Source: Liolophura sinensis | Taxonomy: Eukaryota; Mollusca; Polyplacophora; Chitonida; Chitonidae | Reading direction: 5' to 3' | Length of the DNA stretch: 64,000 bases | Assembly (NCBI RefSeq): GCF_032854445.1 | Contig: NC_088300.1 | Location: 45,997,682 to 46,061,681, forward strand | Shown here: positions 1-13,100 of the stretch, piece by piece | Layout: each line of letters begins with the position of its first letter | How positions within the stretch are numbered: position 1 is the first letter of the stretch | Translations under genes and position numbers: made by a program | The notes under the pieces: model-generated | Told to the model about the DNA's origin: nothing | The model's input: only the letters and a program-made list of their open reading frames with translations | Database searches by the model: none

Positions 1-280
1 ATGGTGATAGGTTCACATGGTTTTATATCCACATGACTGTACATCCACATGGTGCATGTCCTCACAGTGATAGGTGTAAAATTAATATAAAATTATTTTT
101 GTATCTTTTGGTAAAGCATATGGTTATTTCTCTCTCAGTCCTTCCTTGTGACGTCTTTAATTAACATCACTGTAGTTTGATTGGTCAACTGTTGTTCAAT
201 ACATTTGTTGAAGAGTATCCATCAGTTTTACTGATTTTCTTGCCTCATTTAATATCATGCTTTTTTTTCTGAAATTGTAG

Positions 281-3200
281 AAAAGTGGAAGGAGTTGCAG
301 TGCAGTGTGATAGAAGTCCACGAGCAGTTCCTCTCAAACCTCTCCCACTATCTCACACAGCACATTCTGGCTCAGTAAGTGTACAGGCTGTAGGAGATCA
401 ACACTGAAAAAATTTGTACCAGCATTTACATATGATGTGTTTATTGGATTGAAACATTTCCAGAAATCGACGGAAAGTGTTTTGGTGGAACACAAAGATG
501 GTACATGGTATGTGAACCAGATTTAACACTTACGTAATTGGCCTTGTGCTCACCTATATCATCACACCTTGGCAACTATTGTTTATACTGTTGCTGTCAA
601 TTCAAAATTTGTTTTTTACTCTGAATGAAGAATGTCACTTGGTACATAGGCCTACACTTCATTTAAAATCCCTTCAGATTTGATCACACAAATATATCCA
701 GATCTCATCTAATTCTCTATTTGCTTTTGTGTGTTTTAATTTCTTTTGTTCATATATTTCTCTTTTTTGGTTGGGGGGGGGGCACAAAATAATCTGCATA
801 TGTTTAAAGTTCAATATTTAAGGAACTAAAATTTACAAAACTAAGTTTTCAGCTAAGTCTTTTAAGTGCCACTCTAGTCAGAATACAAATTGTGTAGAAA
901 TATTACAATGATATGAAAGAAATCCTACAGAGTAAGCCTAACACTATGTGTAAATAGGATTTTGATGAATAACACTATTTAACCCACATAACTGAAGATT
1001 CCTTGAAAAACAAAATCTTTGGTTGTGTCCATAAAATTTTCCTGATGTGACACGATAATATTCCCTGTATGACGTTGAATCAGGCAGACGTGACGTTGAG
1101 TAAGGCATTTTGCTGGGATGACGTCAGGGGAGTTTGAAAGGGCAGCGTCATTTGTGGATATATGTCAGCAATTGATGACATCATGTGTTCATGGGTGACA
1201 TCACACCAAGCAAAGTGGAAGAGACAGAAATATTTTGTTTCCGTATACTCTGACCAAAACGTACAATATCGGTTTTAATTCACTGCAGTATTTTCACAAT
1301 TTAGGAGAGCAATTCAGACTGTCCCAGTCTTCATCAATTCACCTTGCTTTGAAGACATAGATGTTTTGACACCAAAGTAGCTCTTTAAATATATAAAACG
1401 CTGCTACTTCTCTATCATTTGGCTTTTTGTTGCCAACCTGGAAGATCAACATGATCCATCTATTTCCTCAGCTAGGACATTAATAGGTCAGATCTATTAA
1501 TTTGTGGTGATCAGGCTTAATAGACAGAGCCAACCCTGGTATTTTTCTTTTGCTATGGACATTTTATCCAGTTGGCTGAGGTCTACCATTTAAGCATCTC
1601 ATAAATTGTTAAATCTCAGTTAAAACATTTATTATACAAATGAACATTGTTTCTTGTAAGTAAAGCGCATAGGCAGAGATCTGATGCATTAGAGGGAAAC
1701 ATTTATGACAACATCAAACAATTTTTTTACAGCCACAGTTTTCCTCTAGTCCCATAACGATGTCAAAAGGTGGACCATTTTCACGAGTATCTGAAGAAAT
1801 GGATGTAATTATCTCCCCTGAGTTGTCCCCCATTAACCTTCAGCAGAGCCCAGGTACTTTTCACCACAGTGTCCTGTGGAATCAGTTGACAAGTTTAGTT
1901 GTTCATTAATACTAACACAGATGTAAAAAACTGTTACATTATCTTGATGGCGATCTTTCTCTAGAGCTGCAAGAGTAAACTGGAAAGTTTTGATTGACGT
2001 CTCAGCATTTCTTATGACTGTCGGCATGATGTAAATACATGTATTCTATTCTCTATTCCTTCAGTCAGAAGGCCGTCAGACCATGATGGTAACCTGTGTG
2101 GGAGCTTTATGTCCAGTCCTTTACCTCCACCATCTTTCATGCGGTCTGCTTTTCGCAGCCAGCACAATGCCATGGCCAGCCCAGAGTTGTCTCCTATTGG
2201 TCCCAGACCTAAGTCACGCAGTCGACTCTCACTGGATGTGTCCCCCATTTGCTCACCTGTTGCCCATGTTAATGATATGCACAGCCCTCGGACGGCGCTG
2301 ACAACACAGGAGAACACCCCCTCAGCCACATCTCACCCCGTCAGCGTGTCAGTAGCTCTGTCCACACCTTCCACTGTGGGAACATCCAAAGGTAAGCTGT
2401 AAACCTGTGCAACGGGCACACATATAAACTTATGCAATGTGTAGTTTGCAAAAATATTATTGTGTAAAAAGGACAAAAAAAGAAACAAAGAGGAAAAGGT
2501 ACTCTAGTTTTAAAATTGATTTGAATCTGAGCTTTGAGAGCTGAGAAGAAAAAGAGAAATCATGATTTTTTTTTTAATTCCCCAGCCTTTCGCATGCAGA
2601 AGAGCAATTTTCAGTGAGATTTATGCACACTTTTAATTAGGTTTTAGAGTCAAAATAGAAACTAGAATATACACCTTGCAACATGTGAAAAGATTGAAGA
2701 ATTGTAGAATATACTGAAAGATATTGTTTGCATTTAGTTTCAGACAATAGTGTTCTTGTTGGTGGAACAACTCTTGTGACCACACCCCAGTTTTGTGTCC
2801 CATTGGAGACAAGTGAAAGCTGTGCAAATCCATTCTCTACTGAAACCGACGAGCCGCCTCATGTGGGGGAAGCATTCCAACACCCCCGCCTTGTCATGTC
2901 AGATATCTCCATGGATGTCACCGGCATGGAGACAGACTACGTGGCCCATTCCACAGGCAATCCTCTTATAGCAAACCTGCCTGATACTGATGACAAAAGC
3001 TTGTGTTACCCAATGTCCAGAGAGTGCTCCATGGTGTTTGAGGAGACAACTCAACAGGGCAGTGTGGGAAATGTGCCCACAAGTCAGCATAGTCAGGATA
3101 CGGGCTACCAGACCTGCAGCTTACAGCTGACCGGTCAGGACACAGGATTACACACGAACCTCACCCAGCAGTTTGGCTCACTACCCTTCAGAAGCTTCTC

Positions 3201-4717
3201 TGAGGCTGACTGCATGGACGAGGGTATAGAACAGGGAAAGCCCTTGCCAAAACCTGTCATATTCAAAGAGAAACTAGACACAATCAACACAAGCATGGTG
3301 AGTCGACAGTTGAGTTACCCTCCGTCCTGTAAGACGGCGTTCACACAGGAGAAAGTGGACTGTTTGCAAACTAAACATTACATGAAAACTGAGCTGGAAG
3401 GCTGTGCCCTGATACAAGAAGGTCTCACAGAGGACCAGGTGATAGCTAAAGCCCGGTATCTCTTAGGGCAGACCGGGAGTGTGACATCAGCCCTTTCCAC
3501 CAAACCCAGTGGTGAACTCTTAGGGGTGTCTTCACAGCCAGACACTACAGTACCCCACCTAACCTGGCAACCCTCGTGCAGCTCTACACCTCAGAAAACA
3601 AACAGCTACAGCTCCATAGCTCCATCTCAGCCACCAAGTAAGTCTAGTCTTCTTGATTTTTGATTTTGGAATTCCCCTGTTTCATTAAGGATGTACCCAC
3701 CTGTGTACTTGACTCATTTAGTGCTGTATGCAGAACTTTTCACACAAATGATGGGTTCTCCTGTTTTCAGTGAGTGTTCGAAGGGACCTTTTTGGCAATA
3801 AGTGACCAACCATACTTGTGGGGCTGTTTGCACCGTGTGAAGTGAGAAAGTATCTTCTATCACGGTTCGCATCTCCAGTTTCTTCCACACATAAACTGAC
3901 TACCATCATAAAGTGAAATACTCTTGAGCATCATGCATGGCATTGAACACCAATCCAGTAAAGAAATAAAAACATGTATAATTATTATAACCTTCTACAT
4001 TACCTTTATCTTTTTAATGTTGTAGAGAACCTGCCACATATGTCATATTGCAACATCGTTATTAGCAACCTTCATATTATGCATGGGCACCACATCATGA
4101 TGTTACCATGACATTTATATCCAATGACACTGGGTCTTTTGTCTCTGTACATATTCTTGCGCCGTTTTTAGAAATACTACTATGAGTTTTGCTGCCTTAC
4201 ATTTTTGTGTTGAATGTTCATTTTCAGTTATTTAATGTTGACTTAATTTTGTTCCCTGAATTGTGTGATGTTTAGTGTGTGATAAGTAGGTTATTGAATG
4301 CATAACAGTTAACGTGGACATATTTTCACGTGCATAGAACGGGTCCATAGCCAGCCTTATCCATTATGATCCAATAACCAATAAATGATATGCCTCACTC
4401 ACTCAATCATGTCCCTGAGAATTGCGCTTTTCCTGGTTGAGCTAATACATTACAAGGAAATTTGCTGGTTTTTTGATGAGGTTTCCACCAGTCTGCTTTA
4501 TAAATGAATAACCTGGAGGGCTGCCTGAAATAAGATAATAAATATTAGAACATGAAAGGGAAATTTGAATGTTTTTTTGTAAATCATGAATGAAGTGATT
4601 ATAAAACTGAGTCACTGTCCATTTTTTGCAGGTGAGGTTGCCATGGCTATCCTGAGAAGAGCAGAGAAGGATTTAGTCAAGTACGGTAGTTTGGCTACGT
4701 CCACAGAAAGTGCATAG
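281..4717 (+). CDS. bora: Protein aurora borealis (Bora), 3' part of the gene; N-terminus lies left of the window
   Basis: Five exons join in one frame: 281-374, 1733-1853, 2065-2391, 2738-3637 (alternative acceptor 6 bp later, start 2744) and 4632-4717, ending in TAG. They give about 508 C-terminal residues, mostly disordered and rich in Ser-Pro. Recognition rests on local matches to vertebrate Bora: QFSSSP followed by SPELSPI-type motifs (human QFSSSPI and SPTFSPIEF), and DTGYQT at 3097-3114 where human Bora has the phosphodegron DSGYNT. Bora binds Aurora A and, once phosphorylated by Cdk1, helps it activate Plk1 at mitotic entry; SCF-betaTrCP then removes it. The folded, more conserved N-terminal Aurora-binding part is not in the window, so the assignment relies on short motifs and their order. 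The first exon is also open in a second frame, but only the chosen frame continues through the next junction. Confidence 0.72.
1119..1126. promoter_or_regulatory. Perfect CRE palindrome (TGACGTCA) in a bora intron
   Basis: TGACGTCA lies at the centre of a cluster of related motifs between about 1070 and 1195: two TGACGTTGA-like motifs, GCGTCATT and TGATGACATCAT. CRE/ATF factors bind this palindrome. Intronic regulatory use is inference. Confidence 0.35.
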
Positions 4718-6330
4718 ATAAAGATCTCGCAAAATGAAAAAATATACCAAAGAATCATGTTTTAAATGTAACTCATTAAAAATTGCTCATGAATATAATA
4801 TCTGACATACAGGCATGGATTGGTGTCTAATTGTCAACATGCTGACAGGATTCAAATGTTGTCACAGATGAGATGTTCAGATTTTATAGTGTCCAAGTTT
4901 CATTGACAGCATCATGAATATCGGTTTTCAGAATGCTATCATTATCATACTAACTTAAGTATTTTAACTCTGCTGACTTTTTGTGGAAAACTTTTAACAC
5001 TGATAGTTGTTTCATATTTGTTTTAAATTTTGTTTTAGAAGAAGTCTGGAACTTTAGGTGCAGATTAATGTTTGGGAAAATGGACTCACTTCATATATAA
5101 GTTAACTTTTGAAAAGATTATTTTCTCTTCCAGCAATGATGTAACTTTTTACTATACCATAGTATCATCTTGAGATTCTCACTTTTCAAGATGTGGTTGA
5201 GAGATATCCCTGACAGTTTGCCATCTTTATGATTGTTTTATAGTGCGTGGCAGTTTTATTAGACAGTATTGGAAATGCAATCTGTTTCCACCAACCAGTG
5301 GCTGTCTGATAATCTGTATCTCAAACAGGAATTTCAGAAGAATGAAAGCGTCTCTGTTCTAGTTTATTTATTCCATGAATACATGTACATGTTTTGGGCA
5401 AATGTTCTGAACTCTGAAATGAAGTGTTCTGAAATGAAGTGGCTCAAGAAATCCAGTCGCAATCTCCAGATGCCCGAGCATGGAGATTGTTCAGCAGTGA
5501 GAACACCTGTGTCTGCCATATATTTATCCTATTTCATCAGCTAATGGGCTTTATATCACTTGACACTACTTCTTGGGTTGTATCATGTAGTTATGGTGAT
5601 TTTGTCTATATGTGTACAACTGGGACATGGAGAAACTTGATCATGTGATATTTGACTTGGTTATATCAGTACTCTTCACAATGTTAATTATTATGTTTCT
5701 AGTCTGTCAAAAATTGTTTGATCTCTTTGTTACCTCTTGTTCTAAGAGATGCTATATATGTTCGGTACAAGCTTGCAGATTCCGACTTCGCCAGATGATT
5801 ACATGAAGTTTTAACATTGTTAGTTGGTCAGCACCACCTTGGCCTACCATTCCAGACATCTTTTCAAATTGGTATTACATATGCCAAATGGCGACACTAT
5901 ATTTTACTACCTCATCATACTCCTGTGTCAGTATCAAGCAAGATTAAAAATTCAAATGTTAATGTATACAACTGCTAATCTCTAAGTGCTTTAAGACATG
6001 GAGCATTAATTTGGTATTACATAAACTAAAGAAATCTTTGTCAATATTTTTACAGAGCTGGATTAAAACATTTAATATATCTTCACTGTGTCAAGTTCTT
6101 TAAGTAATTTTAATTCCACTCATAATTTTGCATATTATATTTTTATGCTGGGAGCCAGCGTTTTAAGTCCACAATATATGATCAAGTTTGAAAAGCATTC
6201 TGCTCATTATGTATATTTTTTCTTCAAATTCATGCCATGCATTTTGTTTTATAGTTTATTTTTTTAATTTATGAAGTGATCAATGAGAATCATGTAGCAT
6301 GCTGTATTATTAACAATTTAAATAAATGTT
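4718..6330 (+). other. bora: 3' UTR of bora
   Basis: AT-rich non-coding stretch after the bora stop. A canonical AATAAA at 6321-6326 is the most likely polyadenylation signal, giving a 3' UTR of about 1.6 kb. Short open frames at 5269-5806 overlap one another in different frames and resemble no family I know. Confidence 0.55.
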
Positions 6331-9300
6331 TTAAATTGCTCCCTTCGTACAACTCTCTTATTGCACCTTTTGTGGTAAACATTGGGAAGCTAAGGTATTA
6401 GTCATACAGAGCAGTAGATTCAGCCTCTGTCATGTTCCTTTAATCGACCCAGCAGTAGAGGGAAGAAATGTTGCCTAAAAATCCACTGCACTGCAGGGTA
6501 CCCTGGTCATTGACTGCATACATGTACTAAGCTCCTTACCCTGACTTGAGGAGCCAGGGGGCCTCCATGGCTCAGGTAGTTGGCATACTGGCGGGGCGCA
6601 ATAACCTAGGAGCCTCACACCAATGCAGTCACTGTGAGTTCAAGTCCAGCTCATGCTGGTATTCTCTCCGGGCGTACATGTGAAGGTCTGTCAACAAGCT
6701 GTGGCTCTTCTCAGTTTCATCCCACCATACTGCTGGCCACTGTCGTGTAACTGAAATATTCCTGAATATGGCGTAAAACACTAATCAAATAAATAAAGTT
6801 AAATGTCATAAAAATGACCATGGAATCATCACCCATTTACGTCTTTATTTATTGTTACTCAAGCATCAGAAATTACCAACAATAGGGAACTATAGTTTTG
6901 TCCATCTTTACCGAGAATCTATACTATTTACTATGACATTTCATGGACAAGCCCATAAGGCTGGGGAACCCTGAATTGCCATAGTAGCTTATGTTCAGTA
7001 GTCTGTCCAATCAGTCATTTGGGACAACCATTATTAGACAAGTATAATGGAAAAGTGCTATATGACATACAGTCAGATAGCTCTTTTACTCCAGGCCCTT
7101 ATATTCATGTAGTTTAACAACAGAATATTCTATATTCACCTGTTTTCATTGTTCTTGTACCCTGGATAGCAGTACTCTATTTTACCCAGTCTATGATGTC
7201 ATAGGTGGTGGAACCGGCTGAGTTAAGGGGGAATCCCGCCCCCCCTCCAAAAAATTAAAGTGGGTAGGCTAAGGCATAGGCCTACTAAGAGACACCACTT
7301 TCGTTGCATGAGTCCCCCAAATTTTATAACATTCCATCGCTCCTGAGTGCCCTCTGGTGTAGCCTTACACGAAGTGTACTGGAGTTCCATCAATGGGTTA
7401 CTGGTGGACAGGTGGTAGTTTCCTCCACAAAGTATAATGGATGCCATCATATTAGAGGAACAGTTTCTAGTTGGGTGGTAAATAATAAAATAAATCAAAT
7501 GCTGTAATTATGGGAAGAAACACCTACCTATACCTATTACTGGCTTAATACATATGGGCCTTCTTGCGTGTATTTCCATGTACAGTTCAACGGCGTAGGA
7601 AGCAATTTGCAAGGTGAGGGGGCCAAGTAAAAAAGGCGAGGGCACAGGGGTCACAAAGCTCTGAAGGAGTTATATGGCCTTAGAGACGATTTTCCGTATC
7701 TTCGATATGCCAGTTGAGGCTACTGACTATTTGAGCCTGCCTGAAAAAATTGAAATAGGCGTTTAGCTCACTTGTTGATGCTTTTGCCTGGGAACCATGG
7801 GTCAACAAAGAACATTGTAACAATTTATCCAGAATTCAACATTAAATTTATGCATGTCGGAGAAAGGTTGGTGTAGATTGAATAATACAAGCATTTAATT
7901 CGTACTGTTTTTACTGGGCCTTGCTGGTAAACTTGCCGGCCTACTCGCGCTGGCTTGCTTTAAAAAAAAATTAGTAGAAAAAAACATTGTGTTTGGAGAC
8001 AATGAGTTCACTTTTTTGTCAGATTACACTGTAGATGATTTGCTCTCCCACGGGAGAATTGTATATATTAATATATGCTGCTTCTGTATATGTATTGAAA
8101 GTTAAATCAAGCAAACCTACATTAACCTATGTAATTTCGGCACATTATCAGTTTGGAAAAATATAACTTCGTGACACTATATCATGTGATCTGGAAAAGC
8201 AATATCTTTTAAGCAATATCAATATCAAAATTCACAACCTTACGACAATCTTGCATGGGTTCAGAAAATACAAAACCAACGTTGCAAAAAATTATTTGAA
8301 AAAAAGACCATTACTTCAGTACATGTGGCATGAACATTTTGTACTTCAAAAACCTCCTACGCTAAGTACCGGTAACTCTCATAAAAGAGAGAAAAATGTC
8401 CAGGTATTTGGATTTATTTTAAAGATTATTTTAACTCGAGCAAAACGCATGAGAAAAATTGCATTCTATGTAGATGTAAACATTAGACACAATAGGCGCC
8501 ACTGCTGAGCACGTTTCTGTCATGTAAATATATCTATTCAAAACTAAATAAAGCAGCAGTTATAAGTGCGTTTTTAGACTGATCCTCATTTCAAACTACT
8601 TTAAGGAAAGAAAACCGATTCTGACCTCATTTATTCCTATGAGCCACCATATAAACCAACATTTCAAATGCATTTTACTCGGTTGAAAACAACTCTAAAA
8701 TAAATCCAAACATTTTCTCAAACAGTTTTGCGCGCAGTTTTGTCACACACTGATGCTTTATGCTGATAATTTCTTTTCTTTTAAACTGACGACCACCCAA
8801 ACATTGTTAAGCAGGCTAAACTTATTGAAACAATTACGAAACAACACACGCCACCACTGTGTCTTCAGATCTACAAAATATCCAGTATGCAATTAAGAAA
8901 TAATGTTCGCGTCAGGGTAGTCTAACAGTAGTTTTACATCAAATCGATTTGGAAGAGTTTATATTTTAGGTCAAGGACACACAAAAAAAAGACACAAAGA
9001 ATGTCTTAAAACGCTGTATGGTCAACCCATCCATAATCCGTAAGCATGAAAGTGGGACGATGTTGAAAAAACATGCAGGCCCTATATTAATAGTAATGTG
9101 CACTGGGAAAATTGCAGTTTAATTGTTTAGTTTACAATTTTTTAGTTTTTAGAAGATATATTGTACAATGTGAGAGAGTGTGTATATATACATTTATGTG
9201 TGTGTATATAAAAATACTGGTATCGAAGGGCTATAGAAAGTAATGTTTATGTTTTCTATCTACATGTGTGTATCTTGTATCGTATGATGTGTTCAGTATG

Positions 9301-9600
9301 CGGGTAGCCCACTGAGATCGTGTGAATTATTTCTGCAGATTTCAACATGCTAATTGCGTTAATACGTGTGTCTCGTATTCATAAATATCACGATTTTTCG
9401 TATCTCGGCTACATAGTTTACTGGCAGAAAAGTAGTGCTACAAACGGCTTGGTCAAAGGCATGTCACATTACCAAAACTAGAGCAGGTGGAAGAAGTCGG
9501 AAAGTTTGGATACATGTATCAACTTTACCACTATGTTGTTGCTATAATATTTTTTGGGTTCACGTCACCTAAAATTTGAATGTTCGCGGTAGCGTCTCGG
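6327..9600. other. Intergenic stretch between bora and the forkhead gene
   Basis: No coding exon recognised. It holds one full-length family-A SINE (6557-6798), a C-rich run near 7234 and otherwise unremarkable AT-rich DNA. Small open frames at 7223-7507 and 8251-8508 show no splice context or family resemblance. Confidence 0.5.
6557..6798 (+). repeat. SINE family A, full length, + orientation
   Basis: Head GGGGCCTCCATGGCTCAGG resembles the 5' end of a tRNA. A B-box-like GAGTTCAAGTCC follows, then a conserved body, and the tail GAAATATTCCTGAATATGGC ending in AAATAAATAAA. The same order recurs at many places in the window on both strands. Confidence 0.85.
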
Positions 9601-9614
9601 CAACAAAGAAATGA

Positions 9615-9709
9615 TACGTCATGCCTCCTTTGAGTCACGTGGTAAGCACGGGCTAATCGACGCACTGTGCTCATGATAATTGACCAATCAGGGTCGACTG
9701 TCTCACGTG
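9615..9709. promoter_or_regulatory. Promoter-like motif cluster upstream of the forkhead gene
   Basis: Within 95 bp there are TACGTCAT (9615-9622, CRE-like), CACGTG E-boxes at 9636-9641 and 9704-9709, and CCAAT at 9684-9688. A probable non-coding first exon ends at 9840 with donor GTAAGT, followed by acceptor TTTCAG at 10075-10080. The transcription start is inferred to lie between about 9715 and 9820. Confidence 0.5.
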
Positions 9710-10118
9710 CGAAATTCTAGCAGACGAAATGCAAACGAAATGCATAAGTTAACTTTACGTTTACCGTTATTCAAAAACTCTTATCCCATCATGTAATTTC
9801 ATCGACGGGGAAGGATTTGTTCGAATGTAGCCGTGTCCTTGTAAGTAATTACCGTGTTTTACTAATTCTATTGTTTAGACGGTACTGGTATGTAATGATC
9901 GTGATTAATTTTAGCATAGCTCAAACCTTGAGACAGTTTGAAGATGGCATTGTTGAAATTGAGACGTGTAATGTCAAGCATAAATTTGCCCATGCTTATA
10001 AAGGTACAGCAAGTCAGTATCTGTGAGGAAATTATGGCGTTTGTATGTGAAATGAAGTAAGTTCAAGGTTACACATTTCAGGTTGTCAATAGCTTGCTAT
10101 CTGTGTAGAAAAGTCAAT

Positions 10119-13100
10119 ATGGCTGAGGTCAGAGAGGATGCTGCAGAGACAGTCGTATCCACCAGAACACAGTCAAGAAAACGACAAAGAAAACAACAGC
10201 ATCAAACGAGGATTGGTGTTCACGATTCTACAAATGACTTACAGTTCTATGAAGTTAGTGTACCAGTGGAGGAAAATCCAGTAAAAAAACTGAAGGTAGA
10301 AGAGGAGTGCAGAGGCATTGATGGTGTTTTCTCACTTTATCCTGACATGACGGGAGATAATGGTAGACGAGATTTCAGTTTGAGCAAGCGTCAACTAAAG
10401 CAGCTGTCAAAATTGAAGCTGCAACAGAAGACGAGGCTAGATGGTAATTATCCAATATAGTCTAATATGTTAAAGGTGATATGGTAATGCAAAGTTTTTG
10501 ATACTTGATAATGATTGTGTAAGATTATTCCGTATTATTTTGAATACAAAGATTATGATGAACAGTAAACTGTACTGTCTCTTTTTTGTCTTTGCTTGAT
10601 TTTGGAACATCATGGTGTTACATGCATAATGCATTTGTGGAGTTACCCTAAATGACATAAAATTTCGCCCATAAAAGTGCATTTTTAGAGGCAAATAAGT
10701 GTCACAAAATATTATTTTTTTTGTGCACTTCATTACAATAGCGATGCAGAATAATGTACAGTAATGTACAGTATAATCCAGACAGTATGAAGAAATAGAA
10801 CCAAATGTTATGAAGTTTTGTAAAAGCAGCCCTGTTCATTCGTCTGGCAGTTGATGAATCATAGAGTCACACAAACTGTTACATTTTATGAAACAAATAA
10901 AGGACACAGCAACAGTTTACTGAAAATATAAGACTAAAGTGATGTATGTTCTACCATAAAATGCGAAAATAAATTAAAACCATTCACTATTGTATGTAAA
11001 TTTAATTGTAGGTAAAAAAGTCAAGTGGTGATTGGAATTGGTTTTATTATTATTAGATGTATTATTACCTTATTAGATCAGATGCATATCATGTGATGCA
11101 AATGATTTGTAGTAAATGTGTAACCTGTTATCTTCTGACCAACCACAGTGCTGGCCACCGTCGTATAAGTGAAATATTCTTGAGTACGGCGTAAAACACC
11201 AGTCAGATAAAGAAACAAATAAATAAATTGTGTTAAGCCAAAAAAAGATTGAAATTTTCCATACTGAATGTTATAGTTTACATCTTTTCAGATCTGGATG
11301 AGCATAATCGTTTTTTGCTACATGAAGGATACAACAGTAGAAAAATTCAGGAGGAGGCATCAGAGTTGTCCAGCTTAGATGACCTAAGTGTTTCAAAGGT
11401 AATCTACTTAAAGATACATCTAAAGTTATATTAATTTGTTATGAAGGTTTTGTTTTGGCTGTGATATTGGTGAAAGGGACATACACTGTAGTTGAACTGG
11501 AGTGTTTTTTCTTCCCCTCCAATGAGGTCTCATTCTTGAATCCAGCTCACACTGGTTCGGTTAGTTCTGACTTTTATGTCATGGGCAGTGATTGGTCCAT
11601 GTTCTGGATGCACAGATTTCCATCACCCAAAACCGTGACCACACAAAAGTGTCATACATGATTGGTTAAATATGTGTTATAAATTCATGAGTACAGTTTC
11701 AAACACCTCAATATATCAGAGAGAAGTGAAGTGGGCAGGCTGTCCTATATATAATAATAAATACCTAATAAATTCCAATGTGGTTCTGTTGGACTGGGAT
11801 ACAGATGCTATTATTATTGTTTTACTGTATATTTGCAGACAGAGGAAGAGGAGATCCTTGAAAGAGCAGAGTTGTATGCTCTAACAGCTGCTCCAGATCC
11901 AAGATTCTATATCTTAGAAAGCCAGGATGCACCTTTAGACTTGTCATCCTGCTCAAGGGACTTCAGCAAGGACTTGAAATTTCAAAACTCTTATGCTGGA
12001 AGCTCTTATAATTCAACCAGGAAACGCAAGAGAAGATCCTACAACAATATCAACTGTTATGTCACTCATCACAACAAGAAAGATGCCTCTGATAACACGC
12101 AAATGCTCCCCGAAGGTAAAACTAACATCCATTTAATTGGTATATTATCATGCTATATTATGAGTGAAAACTCATGATTGAGGGTGTTCAGGATCAATGG
12201 AAAATACTGCTCAGAAGATGCTAAAACTGGTAAAACATGAAATAGTTATGGCAAGGCTAGACATATCATATTTGTGAATCCTACTCTCTACTTGTAGATA
12301 AAGGGTATGTTTACCAAAACCCGTAAATAATGTTTGTGTATTGGTCTACATTGTAGATACAAAATGGGATTGTTTTAATTTTGAACATAAGGTAGTGAAG
12401 ACAAATACCCAAAATATATGATCACTATTGCTTGAGTTTGTGCTTTCAAAATGTTGCATCTCGTTCATGCATTAGGTTTGTCAGATACCTGATAAAAACC
12501 TCTGTCTGCTTTTTTCAAAAATCTGAGAACTATGATACTCACAAAATATTCTTGAGTATGGCATTTAAAGTCCAATATGGAAAAAATAAGTATGCCAGCT
12601 TTGTTTAATTTCGATATGTTTCCCTTTGCAGGTACAAGGCTTATTAAGCCTCCAAATAAACTAGTAGAACTGGTGGCGCAAGTTTTAGATAGCAGTCCAG
12701 ATGGTCTTCTCCAAGTCCAACACATTTACACAGTTCTGCAGTAAGTAAAGTAATTATTAGTGTATACTTGTGATGATTCAATTACTCTGCTGTATGCATG
12801 AATAAGTTTATTACATATTGATTAGATAAATTGATAATTTATATAGAAATCATAAGTTCTGAGGATATAATAATAACTTTATTTGTACAACTTGCATATA
12901 GGCACATATGTACAAAATATGTATATAAACCTGCATCACAGGGAATAATGTATGGTTCTGTGTTGCAATTAAGATTTCTGATGTTTTGATATACATAATC
13001 ATTTTAAGACGAAAATGTTTTTTTTCTCTACAGAATGTATCTAAAGAACAGGATATATGTGTGAGCATTTGTGTACACAAATTTTCCTTGTTTCAGAAAC

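Noticed and set aside
281-374. Second open frame in the first bora exon, beginning KWKELQCSVIEVHEQF and looking like a helix
   Set aside because: Its phase at the donor leads into a stop a few codons into the next exon. The other frame continues through all later exons and matches the Ser/Pro-rich style of Bora.
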